64,000 bases of DNA from Pseudooceanicola spongiae (GCF_014899185.1 NZ_CP045201.1:1844501-1908500); one strand, 5' to 3'. Positions 1 to 8,609 are shown, counted from the stretch's first letter. Program-made: numbers and translations. The notes: a model not told the origin generated them from the letters alone.

Positions 1-1552
1 CATCGACAAGCCTGCGGGCGGCAACGACACCCACGGCACCACGATCCGCGAACGCGCCCTGACCTCGATCGACCAGCTGGTGAAGTTCACCCCGCAGTCG
101 GGTCGCAACCGCCTGTATTCGATGATCGAATCCCGCCCCGACTGGGTGCTGTCGCGGCAACGCGCCTGGGGCGTGCCCCTGACCTGCTTCGTCAAGAAGG
201 GCGCTCTGCCGACCGATCCCGACTATCTGCTGCGCGACGACGCCGTCAACGCCCGCATCACCGAGGCCTTCGAGGCCGAGGGCGCCGACGTCTGGTATGC
301 CCCCGGCGCCAAGGAACGCTTCATCGGCACCGCGGCCGACGCGGCCGCCTATGAGCAGGTCTTCGACGTGCTCGACGTCTGGTTCGACAGCGGCTCAACC
401 CACGCTTTCGTGCTGCGTGACCGGGCTGACGGCACCGAAGACGGCATCGCCGATGTCTATATGGAGGGCACCGACCAGCACCGTGGCTGGTTCCACTCCT
501 CCCTGCTCGAGGCCTGCGGCACCCTTGGCCGCGCGCCCTATCGCAACGTCGTCACCCATGGCTTTACGCTGGATGCCAAGGGCAACAAGATGTCGAAATC
601 CGTCGGCAATACCATCGTGCCGGAGAAGATCGTCCAGCAATATGGCGCAGATATCCTGCGCCTCTGGGTTGCCCAGACCGACTATACCGCCGATCAGCGC
701 ATCGGGGACGAGATCCTGAAGGGCACCGCCGACAGCTACCGCCGGCTGCGCAACACCATGCGTTTCCTGCTCGGCAGCCTAGGCGATTTCCGCGAGGAAG
801 ACCGCATCGCCCCCGCCGATATGCCCGAACTGGAACGCTGGGTGCTGCACCGCCTGTCCGAGCTCGACGAGGTCGTGCGCACCGGCTACCGCGCCTTCGA
901 CTTTCAGGCGACCTTCCAGGCGGTGTTCAACTTCGCCACGGTCGAGCTGTCGGCCTTCTACTTCGACATCCGCAAGGACGCGCTCTATTGCGACGGCGAC
1001 ACACTCAGGGCCAAATCGGCGCGCACCGTGCTCGACCTGCTGTTCCACCGCCTGACCAGCTGGCTGGCACCGATCCTGGTCTTCACGATGGAGGAGGTCT
1101 GGCTTGAGCGGTTCCCCGGCGACACCAGCTCGATCCACCTGACCGACTTCCCCGAGACCCCGTCCGACTGGCGCGACCCTGCGCTGGCCGCGAAATGGGC
1201 GAAGGTCCGTCAGGCCCGCCGCGTCGTCACCGCCGCGCTGGAACTGCAGCGGGTCGAAAAGGTCATCGGTGCCTCGCTTGAGGCCGCGCCGGTGGTGCAT
1301 GTCGACGATGCCGAGACTCTGGCTGCGCTGAAGTCCGTCGCGTTTGAGGATGTCTGCATCACCTCAGACCTCAGCCTGACCGCCGATCCGGCCCCGGACG
1401 AGGCTTTCCGTATGCCCGATATCCCGGGCATCGGTGTGGTCTTCGAAATGGCAGAGGGCGAGAAATGCCAGCGCTGCTGGAAGATCCTGCCCGACGTGAA
1501 CACCCATGCCCACGCCGGTGTCTGTGCGCGCTGCGACGACGCGCTCAGCTGA
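1..1552 (+). CDS. ileS: Isoleucine--tRNA ligase, C-terminal part (5' end outside window)
   Basis: Charges tRNA-Ile with isoleucine in the cytoplasm. The reading frame is open from base 2, so the window starts inside the gene and about 516 residues are present; the bacterial enzyme is usually near 940-1000 residues. The class I KMSKS loop is visible (GNKMSKSVGN, near base 590), preceded by the DVWFDSGSTH and DQHRGWFHSS segments typical of IleS. The anticodon-binding domain follows. The C-terminus carries the zinc-binding CQRC...CARC knuckle that marks the bacterial-type, zinc-finger-containing IleS. A strong terminator lies directly downstream. Identification is secure; only the N-terminal half with the HIGH motif cannot be checked. 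Confidence 0.97.
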   Translation, partial: IDKPAGGNDTHGTTIRERALTSIDQLVKFTPQSGRNRLYSMIESRPDWVLSRQRAWGVPLTCFVKKGALPTDPDYLLRDDAVNARITEAFEAEGADVWYAPGAKERFIGTAADAAAYEQVFDVLDVWFDSGSTHAFVLRDRADGTEDGIADVYMEGTDQHRGWFHSSLLEACGTLGRAPYRNVVTHGFTLDAKGNKMSKSVGNTIVPEKIVQQYGADILRLWVAQTDYTADQRIGDEILKGTADSYRRLRNTMRFLLGSLGDFREEDRIAPADMPELERWVLHRLSELDEVVRTGYRAFDFQATFQAVFNFATVELSAFYFDIRKDALYCDGDTLRAKSARTVLDLLFHRLTSWLAPILVFTMEEVWLERFPGDTSSIHLTDFPETPSDWRDPALAAKWAKVRQARRVVTAALELQRVEKVIGASLEAAPVVHVDDAETLAALKSVAFEDVCITSDLSLTADPAPDEAFRMPDIPGIGVVFEMAEGEKCQRCWKILPDVNTHAHAGVCARCDDALS

Positions 1553-1573
1553 CAGCACGATGCGACCATGACG

Positions 1574-1610
1574 AAACCCCCGGCAGTCCTTGCGACTGTC
1601 GGGGGTTTTG
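1574..1610 (+). terminator. Rho-independent terminator of ileS
   Basis: A 15-bp stem (AAACCCCCGGCAGTC paired with GACTGTCGGGGGTTT, one G-U pair) closes a 5-base CTTGC loop. It is followed by TTTTGCGTTTT. It lies 22 bases after the ileS stop. Confidence 0.9.
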
Positions 1611-1636
1611 CGTTTTGAAGGATTGCTCTCGGCTGT

Positions 1637-2086
1637 TCAGGCGGGCTGGCTGACCTTCGGTTCTACCAGCGTCGCCAGTTGCTGAATAAGTGCGTAAATT
1701 TGAAAGGCGTTACCCGCCCCGCCGCCCGACCGGCTGGCCTGTGTCACAAGGCCCTGAAACAGGCTCACCGGATCGATATTGGGCGCGGCGGCTTTTTCGT
1801 CATGCCGCGATTTCGTCTCAGTGGGCTGCTTCGCGCCTTCATACTGCGCCAGGGCCTCGGCCACCCGATCGTGGCCTCCCCCCGCGTTGGGCGGGGGCTT
1901 GTCCGGTGAGCGGCCCGGCAGCGGCAAGGCCATCAGGCCAACAGCCTCCATCGAGGACAGTGACTCAACCGGGGGCACCAGCGCGTTGACGCTGCTCACC
2001 GAGGTTGCATCGGGGTCCGCCGTCGCCACATGGGCGCGCGCCTCGACCGGCGCCACGAAGCGAACAGAAGTTTGCATTTCGATCAT
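1637..2086 (-). CDS. Hypothetical protein, 149 aa, Ala/Pro-rich
   Basis: I do not recognise this protein. I chose the ATG at 2086 because AAGGGAG sits 8 bases upstream; an upstream in-frame start at 2116 has no such site. The protein begins MIEMQTSVRFVAPVEARA. It has a low-complexity, probably disordered middle (LPGRSPDKPPPNAGGGHDRV) and ends in a short hydrophobic helix-like segment (NAFQIYALIQQLATLV). There is no signal peptide or clear membrane span. It converges with ileS and is divergent from ogt across about 317 bases. Codon usage resembles its neighbours and it has a good ribosome-binding site, so it is probably real. Confidence 0.6.
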   Translation of the reverse strand: MIEMQTSVRFVAPVEARAHVATADPDATSVSSVNALVPPVESLSSMEAVGLMALPLPGRSPDKPPPNAGGGHDRVAEALAQYEGAKQPTETKSRHDEKAAAPNIDPVSLFQGLVTQASRSGGGAGNAFQIYALIQQLATLVEPKVSQPA

Positions 2087-2321
2087 GTCACCGGCTCCCT
2101 TCACACAGCTGATCACGTATTTTCAGTCTGCCGTTCAAAAGTGACTGAAACCTTAAGATGGAGTCTGAATCCGGGTTGCACACCGCTGCGATCTCGGGTC
2201 CATGCAACCTTCTGCTCATAAATGTCGCAGAGAAATTTACCTTTACCCCCATGCCGCAGCGCGGCGCGCGCGCAGCCTTCATCTGCGCCAATCCCGCTGC
2301 GCTCCGAAATATCGCCGACCG

Positions 2322-2352
2322 GATACCGACGTGATACCGACCGGATACCGAC
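2322..2352. repeat. Three direct repeats of GATACCGAC with 11-bp period
   Basis: GATACCGAC occurs at 2322-2330, 2333-2341 and 2344-2352, with spacers GT and CG, giving an exact 11-bp period (about one helical turn). It lies 52 bases before the ogt start. The surrounding 2087-2403 gap carries nothing else I can define, apart from the divergent promoter region for ogt and the hypothetical gene. The same unit recurs at 32466-32485, and a variant is at the right end of the window. Confidence 0.75.
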
Positions 2353-2403
2353 ATGAAAATCTGGCCAGAATACCTCGCCTGATTCGCGTTAAGAAAGCTA
2401 CTG

Positions 2404-2871
2404 ATGCCGACTGCCTGCCTCGACACCCCGACCGGCCCGATCCGTTTGACCGAGGAGGAGGACGCCATCACCCGCCTGTCCTGGTGCGACCGAACCGCCC
2501 CGCCCGAGGCCTCGGACGAGACGCCTCTGCTGCAGGAGGCGATGCAGCAACTGCGCGACTACTTCAGCGGGGCGCGGCGCAGCTTCGACCTGCCTCTGCG
2601 CGTCTCGGGACCTGAGCTGCAGCGCGCCGTCTGCGCCAGGCTGCAGAATATTCCCTACGGCGAAACAATGACTTACGGCGACATCGGCCGCCTGCTGGAG
2701 CGACCGGCACGCGCCATCGGGCAGGCCTGTGGTGGCAACCCGATCCCGATCATTATCCCCTGTCACCGCGTCCTTGCCACCCGCGGTCTGGGCGGCTTTT
2801 CAGGACAGGGCGGCATCGAAACCAAGGTCGCCCTGCTGCGGCTTGAAGGCGCGGCCTCTCTGCTGATCTGA
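2404..2871 (+). CDS. ogt: Methylated-DNA--[protein]-cysteine S-methyltransferase
   Basis: A suicide DNA-repair protein that moves the methyl group from O6-methylguanine (and O4-methylthymine) to its own cysteine. The active-site motif IIIPCHRV is present at about residues 117-124, and the helix-turn-helix/Asn-hinge stretch (GETMTYGDIGRLL...RAIGQACGGNPIP) precedes it, as in Ogt and the Ada C-terminal domain. At 155 aa it is a compact single-module Ogt without an Ada N-terminal domain. The ATG at 2404 has only a weak upstream ribosome-binding site. A shared hairpin separates it from convergent phaZ. Confidence 0.95.
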   Translation: MPTACLDTPTGPIRLTEEEDAITRLSWCDRTAPPEASDETPLLQEAMQQLRDYFSGARRSFDLPLRVSGPELQRAVCARLQNIPYGETMTYGDIGRLLERPARAIGQACGGNPIPIIIPCHRVLATRGLGGFSGQGGIETKVALLRLEGAASLLI

Positions 2872-2888
2872 CAGGCCGCCAAAACGAA

Positions 2889-2916
2889 AAATGCCCGCGC
2901 CAATGCGCAGGCATTT
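2889..2916. terminator. Bidirectional terminator between ogt and phaZ
   Basis: The arms AAATGCCCGCGC and GCGCAGGCATTT form a 12-bp stem with one mismatch and a 4-base loop. Read on the minus strand (phaZ direction) it is followed by TTTTCGTTTT, so it mainly serves phaZ. On the plus strand the trailing T-run is weaker. Confidence 0.8.
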
Positions 2917-2944
2917 CCCTATCTTCTCAATGCCTTACGAAGGA

Positions 2945-4216
2945 TCAGGTGACGGCTGCCAGCTTTGCCTTGGTGTTGGTTTTCTTGCCGGCGTTCTGAT
3001 CGATGAACTCCAGCACCAGCGGCCGGATATTGTTGCGCCAGGACGAACCGGCGAAAATACCGTAGTGCCCGGCGCCCGGCTCAAGGTGGTTGGCCTTCTT
3101 GCTGTCGTCCAGACCGGTCAGCAGAGCCAATGCCGCAACGCATTGACCTGGCGCAGAAATATCGTCCTTCTCGCCCTCGACGGTCTTCACGGCCACGTCG
3201 GTGATCTTGCCGATATCGACCTGGTGGCCGTTGATGGTGAAGGTGTTGCTGGCGATCTCGGAGTTCTTGAAAATCCGCTCGACGGTCGAGAGGTAGAACT
3301 CCGCGGTCATGTCCATCACCGCAAGGTATTCATCATAAAAGCGATTGTGCTGATCCTGATCCGATGCTTCGCCGCGCGCGACCTTGAAGATCTGCTCGTT
3401 GAAGGCCTTGGCGTGACGATCCGCATTCATCGAGATGAACGAGCTCAGTTGCAGCAAGCCGGGGTAAACCTTGCGGCCGATCCCCTTGTGATTCATGCCA
3501 ACCCGTTGAATCATCGAGCTTTCCAACTGGCCCATGCTGACACGGTTGCCGAAATCGGTGACTTCGGTCGGGGTCGCGTCGGGGTCGATCGGACCGCCGA
3601 TCAGCGTCAGAGTGCTGGGCTGGGACTCGGGGAAAATCTCGGCGAGATAGGCCGTGGCAGCCAGCGTCAGCGGTGCCGGCTGACAGACGGCGATCACGTT
3701 GATCTCCGGCCCCAATTCCTTCATGAAATCAACCAGATAGAGGGTATAGTCCTCAATGTCGAACTTGCCTTCGCTGACCGGAATGTCGCGCGCATTGTGC
3801 CAGTCGGTGATATAGACTTCGCAATCGGGCAGCAGGGACACGACGGTCGAGCGCAACAGCGTCGCGTAATGGCCGGACATCGGGGCGACCAGAAGCACCT
3901 TGCGGGCTTTCTCGGCACGGTCCTGGACGCGGAAATGGATCAGGTCGCCGAAGGGGCGCGTGATCACAGGCTCGACGCTGACCAGATGGTCGCGGCCGTC
4001 TTCGCAGGGCACCGAATGAATGCCCCAGTCCGGTTTGACGACCATGCGCTTGAAAGCCCGCTCGGTCACTTCGCCCCAGGCCGACATCATGGTCAGCATC
4101 GGGTTCGAGACAAGGGCAAACGCTGGATACGATGCAAAGCTATGGGCCGACGCGCCCATCCATTGCTGGGTATTGCGCATGGTCTCCATAAGATCGTAGC
4201 TTGCCATAAAGCGCAT
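2945..4216 (-). CDS. phaZ: Intracellular polyhydroxyalkanoate depolymerase
   Basis: Mobilises stored PHA granules by hydrolysing the amorphous polyester. The 423-aa protein matches the intracellular PhaZ family, in which the nucleophile is a cysteine rather than serine; VCQP at about residue 178 is that lipase-box-like site. Other family stretches are FALVSNPML near the N-terminus, GDLIHFRV, VLLVAPMSGHYATLLR, TDWHNARDIP and the C-terminal PGAGHYGIFAGSSWR containing the catalytic-type His. The start at 4216 follows AAGGAG at 6 bases; an upstream in-frame codon at 4240 would precede this site and is rejected. It is transcribed divergently from phaC, the usual arrangement in Rhodobacterales. Confidence 0.95.
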   Translation of the reverse strand: MRFMASYDLMETMRNTQQWMGASAHSFASYPAFALVSNPMLTMMSAWGEVTERAFKRMVVKPDWGIHSVPCEDGRDHLVSVEPVITRPFGDLIHFRVQDRAEKARKVLLVAPMSGHYATLLRSTVVSLLPDCEVYITDWHNARDIPVSEGKFDIEDYTLYLVDFMKELGPEINVIAVCQPAPLTLAATAYLAEIFPESQPSTLTLIGGPIDPDATPTEVTDFGNRVSMGQLESSMIQRVGMNHKGIGRKVYPGLLQLSSFISMNADRHAKAFNEQIFKVARGEASDQDQHNRFYDEYLAVMDMTAEFYLSTVERIFKNSEIASNTFTINGHQVDIGKITDVAVKTVEGEKDDISAPGQCVAALALLTGLDDSKKANHLEPGAGHYGIFAGSSWRNNIRPLVLEFIDQNAGKKTNTKAKLAAVT

Positions 4217-4316
4217 AGGCGTCTCCTTTTTGCGGGGCAAAACCCGGCGGTTAGGTCACATGGGCATGGCACAAAGGCGGTAGTGAGACTCATCCAACGG
4301 CCGGGATCGCCACATG

Positions 4317-4327
4317 CTGCACAGCAG
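4317..4327. promoter_or_regulatory. Probable PhaR operator upstream of phaC
   Basis: CTGC-ACA-GCAG matches the CTGC-N3-4-GCAG element reported for Paracoccus PhaR. It ends 22 bases before the phaC start, inside the phaZ-phaC divergent region, so it could influence both genes. The assignment is by motif match only. Confidence 0.7.
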
Positions 4328-4349
4328 AAAATAGAGGGGAATCGTTAAC

Positions 4350-6158
4350 ATGACAACACAAGAGACAGTTGGCGACGTGACGAATTCGACTGAAAACCTC
4401 GAAAAACTCAACGAAAACCTCGCGAGAGTGGACGCTCTCACGCAGAGATTTCTTGCTGCACTACAGCAAAAACAACCCGCGCGGCAGGAACTGAATGGCC
4501 CGGATCCATCGCTGTTCTCCAAGGCCGCCGGCGCCTACTGGAGCGAGATGCTGCAGAATCCGGCGCGAATCTTTGAGCATCAGCTGGAATACTGGGGCAA
4601 CTCGGTGAAGCATTTTCTTGAAGCCCAGCAAGCGCTTGCGGCGGGAAAACTGCAGGCTCCCGCCGATCCCGGGCCGGATGATCCGCGGTTTCGCAACCCG
4701 ATGTGGAAGACGCATCCCTACTTCAACTACATCAAGCAGCAGTACCAGTTGAATGCCAGCGCCGTCGCCAAGGCCGTTGAAGACGCCGAGGGGATGGACG
4801 CGGTCGAAAAGGCCCGTCTGACCTATTTTGCCCGCCAGATTGTCGATCTGATGGCGCCGACCAATTTTCTGGCGACCAACCCCGATGCCCTAGAACGCGC
4901 CATTGCAACCGAGGGCGAAAGCCTCGTGAAGGGGCTGGAAAACCTCGTCGCGGATCTTGAGCATAACAATGGCGAACTGCTGGTCCGACTGGCCGATGAC
5001 AGTGCCTTCAAGCTAGGAGAAAACGTCGCCACAGCCGAGGGCGAGGTGGTCTATCGCAACCGCATGATCGAGCTGATCCAGTATGCCCCGACCACGGAGA
5101 AGGTGCATGCGACGCCGCTGATCATCTTTCCGCCATGGATCAATAAATTCTACATTCTTGATCTGAAAGAGAAAAACTCTCTGATCCGTTGGATCACCGA
5201 ACAGGGCTTCACGCTTTTTGTCGTGTCCTGGGTCAATCCTGATGCCAGCTACCGCGATGTCGGGCTGGAGGACTACATCGAGGAGGGCTACCTGGCCGCG
5301 ATCGAGCAGGTCAAGCAGATCACTGCGCAAAAGCAGGTCAACACCATCGGCTACTGCATCGGCGGCACGACTTTGCATCTGGTTCTGGCGCTGCTGAAAA
5401 AGCGCAAGGACACCTCGATCAAATCTGCCACATTCTTTACCACCCTGACTGATTTCGCCGATCAGGGCGACTTCACGCCCTTCCTGCAGAATGATTTCAT
5501 CGACGGGATCGAAGCGGACGTGGCCGAAGTTGGCATGCTGCGCAGTCACATCATGTCGCGGACGTTTTCCTTCCTGCGCTCCAACGACCTCGTCTATCAG
5601 CCCGCGATCCGCTCCTACATGCTTGGCGAGGCGCCGCCAGCCTTCGATCTGCTCTACTGGAACGGCGACGGCACCAACCTGCCCGCGCGCATGGCCGTTC
5701 AATATCTGCGGCGACTGTGTCAGGGGAACGAGTTTACGACCACCGGCATGGATCTGCTGGGCGAGCATCTGCATGTCAGTGACGTCAGCATTCCGATCTG
5801 CGCCATCACCTGCGAAACGGATCATATCGCCGCCTGGCGCACCGCCTATCGTGGCTTCATGCAGACAAAATCCAAGGACCGCACCTTTATCATGTCGCAA
5901 TCCGGGCACATCGCCGGGATCGTCAATCCGCCGTCGAAAAAGAAGTACGGGCACTACACCAATGCCGACCTTCCCGAGACGGCGCAGGATTGGATTGACG
6001 GTGCGACCTTCACCGACGGCTCCTGGTGGCCGGTCTGGGGCGCATGGCTGGCCAAGAAATCCGGTGCCATGGTTGCGGCCAGATCGCCCGGTGATTCGAC
6101 CCATCCTCCGCTTTGCCCCGCCCCCGGAACTTACGTAGCGGCACCGCTTCCCAAGTGA
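4350..6158 (+). CDS. phaC: Class I poly(3-hydroxyalkanoate) synthase
   Basis: Polymerises (R)-3-hydroxyacyl-CoA into PHA on the granule surface. At 602 aa it has class I PhaC length. The catalytic triad is visible: Cys about 336 in GYCIGGT, Asp about 491 in CETDHIAAW and His about 520 in QSGHIAGI. The N-terminal substrate/dimer domain shows DPRFRNPMWKTHPYF and FARQIVDLMAPTNF. The start at 4350 has AGAGGGGA upstream. The C-terminal tail (STHPPLCPAPGTYVAAPLPK) is short and not obviously conserved. It is followed by phaP and phaR, each with its own operator-like site. Confidence 0.97.
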   Translation: MTTQETVGDVTNSTENLEKLNENLARVDALTQRFLAALQQKQPARQELNGPDPSLFSKAAGAYWSEMLQNPARIFEHQLEYWGNSVKHFLEAQQALAAGKLQAPADPGPDDPRFRNPMWKTHPYFNYIKQQYQLNASAVAKAVEDAEGMDAVEKARLTYFARQIVDLMAPTNFLATNPDALERAIATEGESLVKGLENLVADLEHNNGELLVRLADDSAFKLGENVATAEGEVVYRNRMIELIQYAPTTEKVHATPLIIFPPWINKFYILDLKEKNSLIRWITEQGFTLFVVSWVNPDASYRDVGLEDYIEEGYLAAIEQVKQITAQKQVNTIGYCIGGTTLHLVLALLKKRKDTSIKSATFFTTLTDFADQGDFTPFLQNDFIDGIEADVAEVGMLRSHIMSRTFSFLRSNDLVYQPAIRSYMLGEAPPAFDLLYWNGDGTNLPARMAVQYLRRLCQGNEFTTTGMDLLGEHLHVSDVSIPICAITCETDHIAAWRTAYRGFMQTKSKDRTFIMSQSGHIAGIVNPPSKKKYGHYTNADLPETAQDWIDGATFTDGSWWPVWGAWLAKKSGAMVAARSPGDSTHPPLCPAPGTYVAAPLPK

Positions 6159-6193
6159 TCCAGAGCGTATCTACCTAGGATTGTAGGATTTTT

Positions 6194-6232
6194 CTGCGGC
6201 GCAGAAAAAACACTTGATTTGCTGCGCTGCAG
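6194..6232. promoter_or_regulatory. Tandem PhaR operators upstream of phaP
   Basis: Two exact CTGC-N3-GCAG elements are present: CTGC-GGC-GCAG at 6194-6204, which is flanked by T5 and A6 so that the inverted repeat is longer, and CTGC-GCT-GCAG at 6222-6232. Their centres are 28 bp apart. They lie 72-110 bases before the phaP start, where PhaR repression of phasin genes is known to act. Confidence 0.8.
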
Positions 6233-6303
6233 CATCCATATTCAGGGCAACGCAAAGATAGCGGGTCACACACAAAACCCGTCACCAAGAAGAGGATTTA
6301 GAC

Positions 6304-6753
6304 ATGGCTAAGACACAAGATTTCTCCGAGATCATGAAAGACTTCATGGGCGCTTTCCCCGTTGATACGTCCTCCATGGAAGACGCGTTCAAAACTCAGG
6401 CTGCCCTGGGTGAAAAGCTGTCCAGCGTCGCAATCGAAGCGGCTGGCAAGTCGACCGACCTGTCGACCAAATGGACCAAGGAAGCGCTGACCAAAATCGC
6501 TGAGCTGTCCAAAGCCAAGTCCGAGCCCGCAGATTACGCCAAGGCGATGACTGATTTCGCTTCGGCCTATGCTGAAATGTCGGCAGAAAACATGGCCGCT
6601 TTTGCCGAGATCGCCAAAAAAGTGCAGACCGACACGGTTGAGCTGATGATGGCAGCTGGCAAGGACATGACCGAGGAAGCCTCGGCAGCCATGCAGAAAG
6701 CCACCAAGGACGCATCCACCGCGGCCAAAAAAGCAACCCCGGCGGCGAAATAA
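6304..6753 (+). CDS. phaP: Phasin, PHA granule-associated protein
   Basis: A small amphipathic helical protein that coats PHA granules. The 149 aa are nearly all helix-forming, with alanine/lysine/glutamate-rich heptad-like patterns (about residues 30-130) and a low-complexity C-terminal tail (STAAKKATPAAK) resembling phasin tails. An AAGAGGA ribosome-binding site precedes the ATG at 6304. Position between phaC and phaR, plus two PhaR-type operators upstream, supports the call more than sequence alone does. A terminator follows, so phaP probably has its own transcript. Confidence 0.92.
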   Translation: MAKTQDFSEIMKDFMGAFPVDTSSMEDAFKTQAALGEKLSSVAIEAAGKSTDLSTKWTKEALTKIAELSKAKSEPADYAKAMTDFASAYAEMSAENMAAFAEIAKKVQTDTVELMMAAGKDMTEEASAAMQKATKDASTAAKKATPAAK

Positions 6754-6819
6754 GCCTTTCTCCCCCAAGGAGATTTGCGTCCCGGTTCTCCTCCCCCTTT
6801 GGCTGGGCGCGATCAAGAA

Positions 6820-6841
6820 GGGCGGGTCTTAGGACCCGTCC
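6820..6841 (+). terminator. Terminator after phaP
   Basis: A 9-bp stem (GGGCGGGTC with GACCCGTCC, one G-U pair) and a TTAG loop are followed by TATTTCGTTT. It lies about 67 bases past the phaP stop and separates phaP from phaR. Confidence 0.7.
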
Positions 6842-6985
6842 TATTTCGTTTCAGCGCGGCAGATCCGCCATACGCCTGCGTCTGTCCCTGAGCGTATTAT
6901 CCACTCCCCGATTTTGCCGGTTTTGAATTGCGCAGGTGCGAGAGTCTCTGCGCTTTCTTTTTGTGGAACAGTGCTCTAGGCTTTG

Positions 6986-6998
6986 CTGCAGCGCTGCA
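6986..6998. promoter_or_regulatory. Probable PhaR autoregulatory site
   Basis: A 12-bp perfect palindrome, TGCAGCGCTGCA (6987-6998), lies 19 bases before the phaR start, within GCTTTGCTGCAGCGCTGCAT. It shares the TGC-rich half-sites of the phaP operators but not the exact CTGC-N3-GCAG spacing. Confidence 0.6.
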
Positions 6999-7017
6999 TT
7001 TTCGGGAGGGTACGCCA

Positions 7018-7584
7018 ATGGCCAATAGTGGCTCCACGCTTTTGATCAAACGTTACGCCTCACGCCGTCTCTATAATACCGAGACGAGCGATTACGTGAC
7101 TTTGGAAGATATCGCAGGCTTTATCCGCGAAGGTCGCGAAGTTCAGATCGTCGATCTGAAATCCGGCGATGACCTGACCCGGCAATACCTGCTGCAAATC
7201 GTGGCTGAACATGAAAGCCGGGGCGAAAACGTCCTGCCGTTGAATGTGCTGATCGATCTGGTGCGCAGCTATAGCGGTACCGCGGGATCTGTTGTGCCTC
7301 AGTTCCTCGCCGCGTCTTTCGAGATGCTGCGCGACGGGCAGTCGAAGATGATGGAAAACATGAAAACCGTCAATCCGATCATGGCCAACATGCCCGGGTT
7401 CGATGCCATGCAAGCCCAGCAACAGGCCTTCATCAAAGCCATGACCGGCAGCTTTTCCGGGACGTGGAGCGGCCCTGGCCGTGACGATGGCGACACCAAA
7501 CCCGGTGCCACCAGTGACGAAGACCTGACCCTGATTAAAAAGCAGCTGGCCGATCTGCAGCAAAAACTGAACAAGATGAGCTGA
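7018..7584 (+). CDS. phaR: Polyhydroxyalkanoate synthesis repressor
   Basis: Binds both DNA and PHA; when granules form, PhaR is titrated to the polymer and phasin expression is released. The 188-aa protein begins MANSGSTLLIKRYASRRLYN and continues with SDYVTLEDIAGFIREGREV, the conserved PhaR N-terminal DNA-binding/PHB-accumulation regulatory domain, followed by DDLTRQYLLQIVAEHE. The C-terminus is predicted to be coiled coil (LTLIKKQLADLQQKLNKM). The start at 7018 has GGGAGGG 6 bases upstream; the frame stays open to 6928, but that extension covers the operator and is not likely coding. Only 7 bases separate it from the next gene. Confidence 0.95.
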   Translation: MANSGSTLLIKRYASRRLYNTETSDYVTLEDIAGFIREGREVQIVDLKSGDDLTRQYLLQIVAEHESRGENVLPLNVLIDLVRSYSGTAGSVVPQFLAASFEMLRDGQSKMMENMKTVNPIMANMPGFDAMQAQQQAFIKAMTGSFSGTWSGPGRDDGDTKPGATSDEDLTLIKKQLADLQQKLNKMS

Positions 7585-7591
7585 CCACACG

Positions 7592-8566
7592 ATGACCGGC
7601 AGCCCCGGACGGATCACCCTCTGGGGGATCGAGGTTTTCGTGGCCACGGCTGAGGAGCGCTCGATCACTGCCGCTGCGCGCAGGTTGGGCGCCAGCCCCT
7701 CGGCCGTGTCACAGCAACTGACCAACCTTGAGGCAGCGCTGGATGCCACGCTCCTCTTCCGCTCCGCCCGCCCGGTCACCCTGACCCCCGCGGGCGAGGC
7801 GTTTCGCCGCCGCGCCCAATCCATCCTCAACGAAGCCGCGCAGGCCCGCGCAGAGCTGGCCGTGGCGGATGCCCCTGCCCTCACCCGCCTGCGCCTCGGC
7901 GTGATCGAGGACTTCGAGGCCGACGTGACCCCGCGCCTGCTGACCCGCATGTCGGATGTGCTCTCCGACTGTCGGTTTTTGCTGGAAACCGGAGCCAGCC
8001 ACTTTCTCCACGATCAGCTCGACGCGGAGGCGCTCGACGTCATCGTCGCGGCTGAAATGGGCGCACCGCAACCCTGGGCCGAAGTCCACCCGATCCTCAC
8101 CGAAGGGCTGGTGGTCGCCACGCAGCGCGGTTCCATCGCACCCGGCGCGGATCTTCTGGCACAGCTCAAAACGCGGCCCATGGTGCAATACACCACGCGC
8201 CACTACATGGGCCGCCTGATCGACAACCATCTGGAACAGCAGAACCTGCGCCTCGATCACCGGTTCGAGCTGGACAGCTATCATGCCATCCTCGCCTTGG
8301 TCGGGGGCGGCACGGGATGGACGATCCTGCCGCCACTCGCCCTGCTGCGGGCGCGCCGGCTGATGAGCCAGCTGGACATTTTCCCGTTGCCCTTTGCGCC
8401 CCTGTCCCGCCGGATCGTGCTGACGGCGCGCGCGGGCATCCTTGGTGACGTGCCCTCCCAGATCGCCTCGAACCTGCGCGCTCTGCTGAGCGCCATGGCC
8501 GCGGAAATCAACCACAGCGATTATCCCTGGCTCGCCGACTCCGTCAAAATAGCCCCCGACGCCTGA
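7592..8566 (+). CDS. LysR-family transcriptional regulator
   Basis: The N-terminal winged helix-turn-helix is clear (VFVATAEERSITAAARRLGASPSAVSQQLTNLE, about residues 12-44), followed by a periplasmic-binding-protein-like effector domain to about residue 300. The length (324 aa) is slightly above the usual 300. It starts 7 bases after phaR with a poor ribosome-binding site, so it may be co-transcribed with phaR. Its target is unknown. The adjacent pyrimidine transporter operon is convergent, so there is no divergent promoter that would point to a regulon. A shared terminator hairpin follows. Confidence 0.88.
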   Translation: MTGSPGRITLWGIEVFVATAEERSITAAARRLGASPSAVSQQLTNLEAALDATLLFRSARPVTLTPAGEAFRRRAQSILNEAAQARAELAVADAPALTRLRLGVIEDFEADVTPRLLTRMSDVLSDCRFLLETGASHFLHDQLDAEALDVIVAAEMGAPQPWAEVHPILTEGLVVATQRGSIAPGADLLAQLKTRPMVQYTTRHYMGRLIDNHLEQQNLRLDHRFELDSYHAILALVGGGTGWTILPPLALLRARRLMSQLDIFPLPFAPLSRRIVLTARAGILGDVPSQIASNLRALLSAMAAEINHSDYPWLADSVKIAPDA

Positions 8567-8583
8567 ACAAGGCCAAACGAAAA

Positions 8584-8609
8584 AGGGCCGGTGCACATGG
8601 CCCGGCCCT
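8584..8609. terminator. Bidirectional terminator between lysR and the transporter operon
   Basis: An 8-bp stem, AGGGCCGG with CCGGCCCT, closes a 10-base loop. On the minus strand it is followed by TTTTCGTTT. Confidence 0.75.

Noticed and set aside
2891..4348. Antisense ORF over phaZ
   Set aside because: Composition of a shadow frame; PhaZ on the other strand has family motifs.
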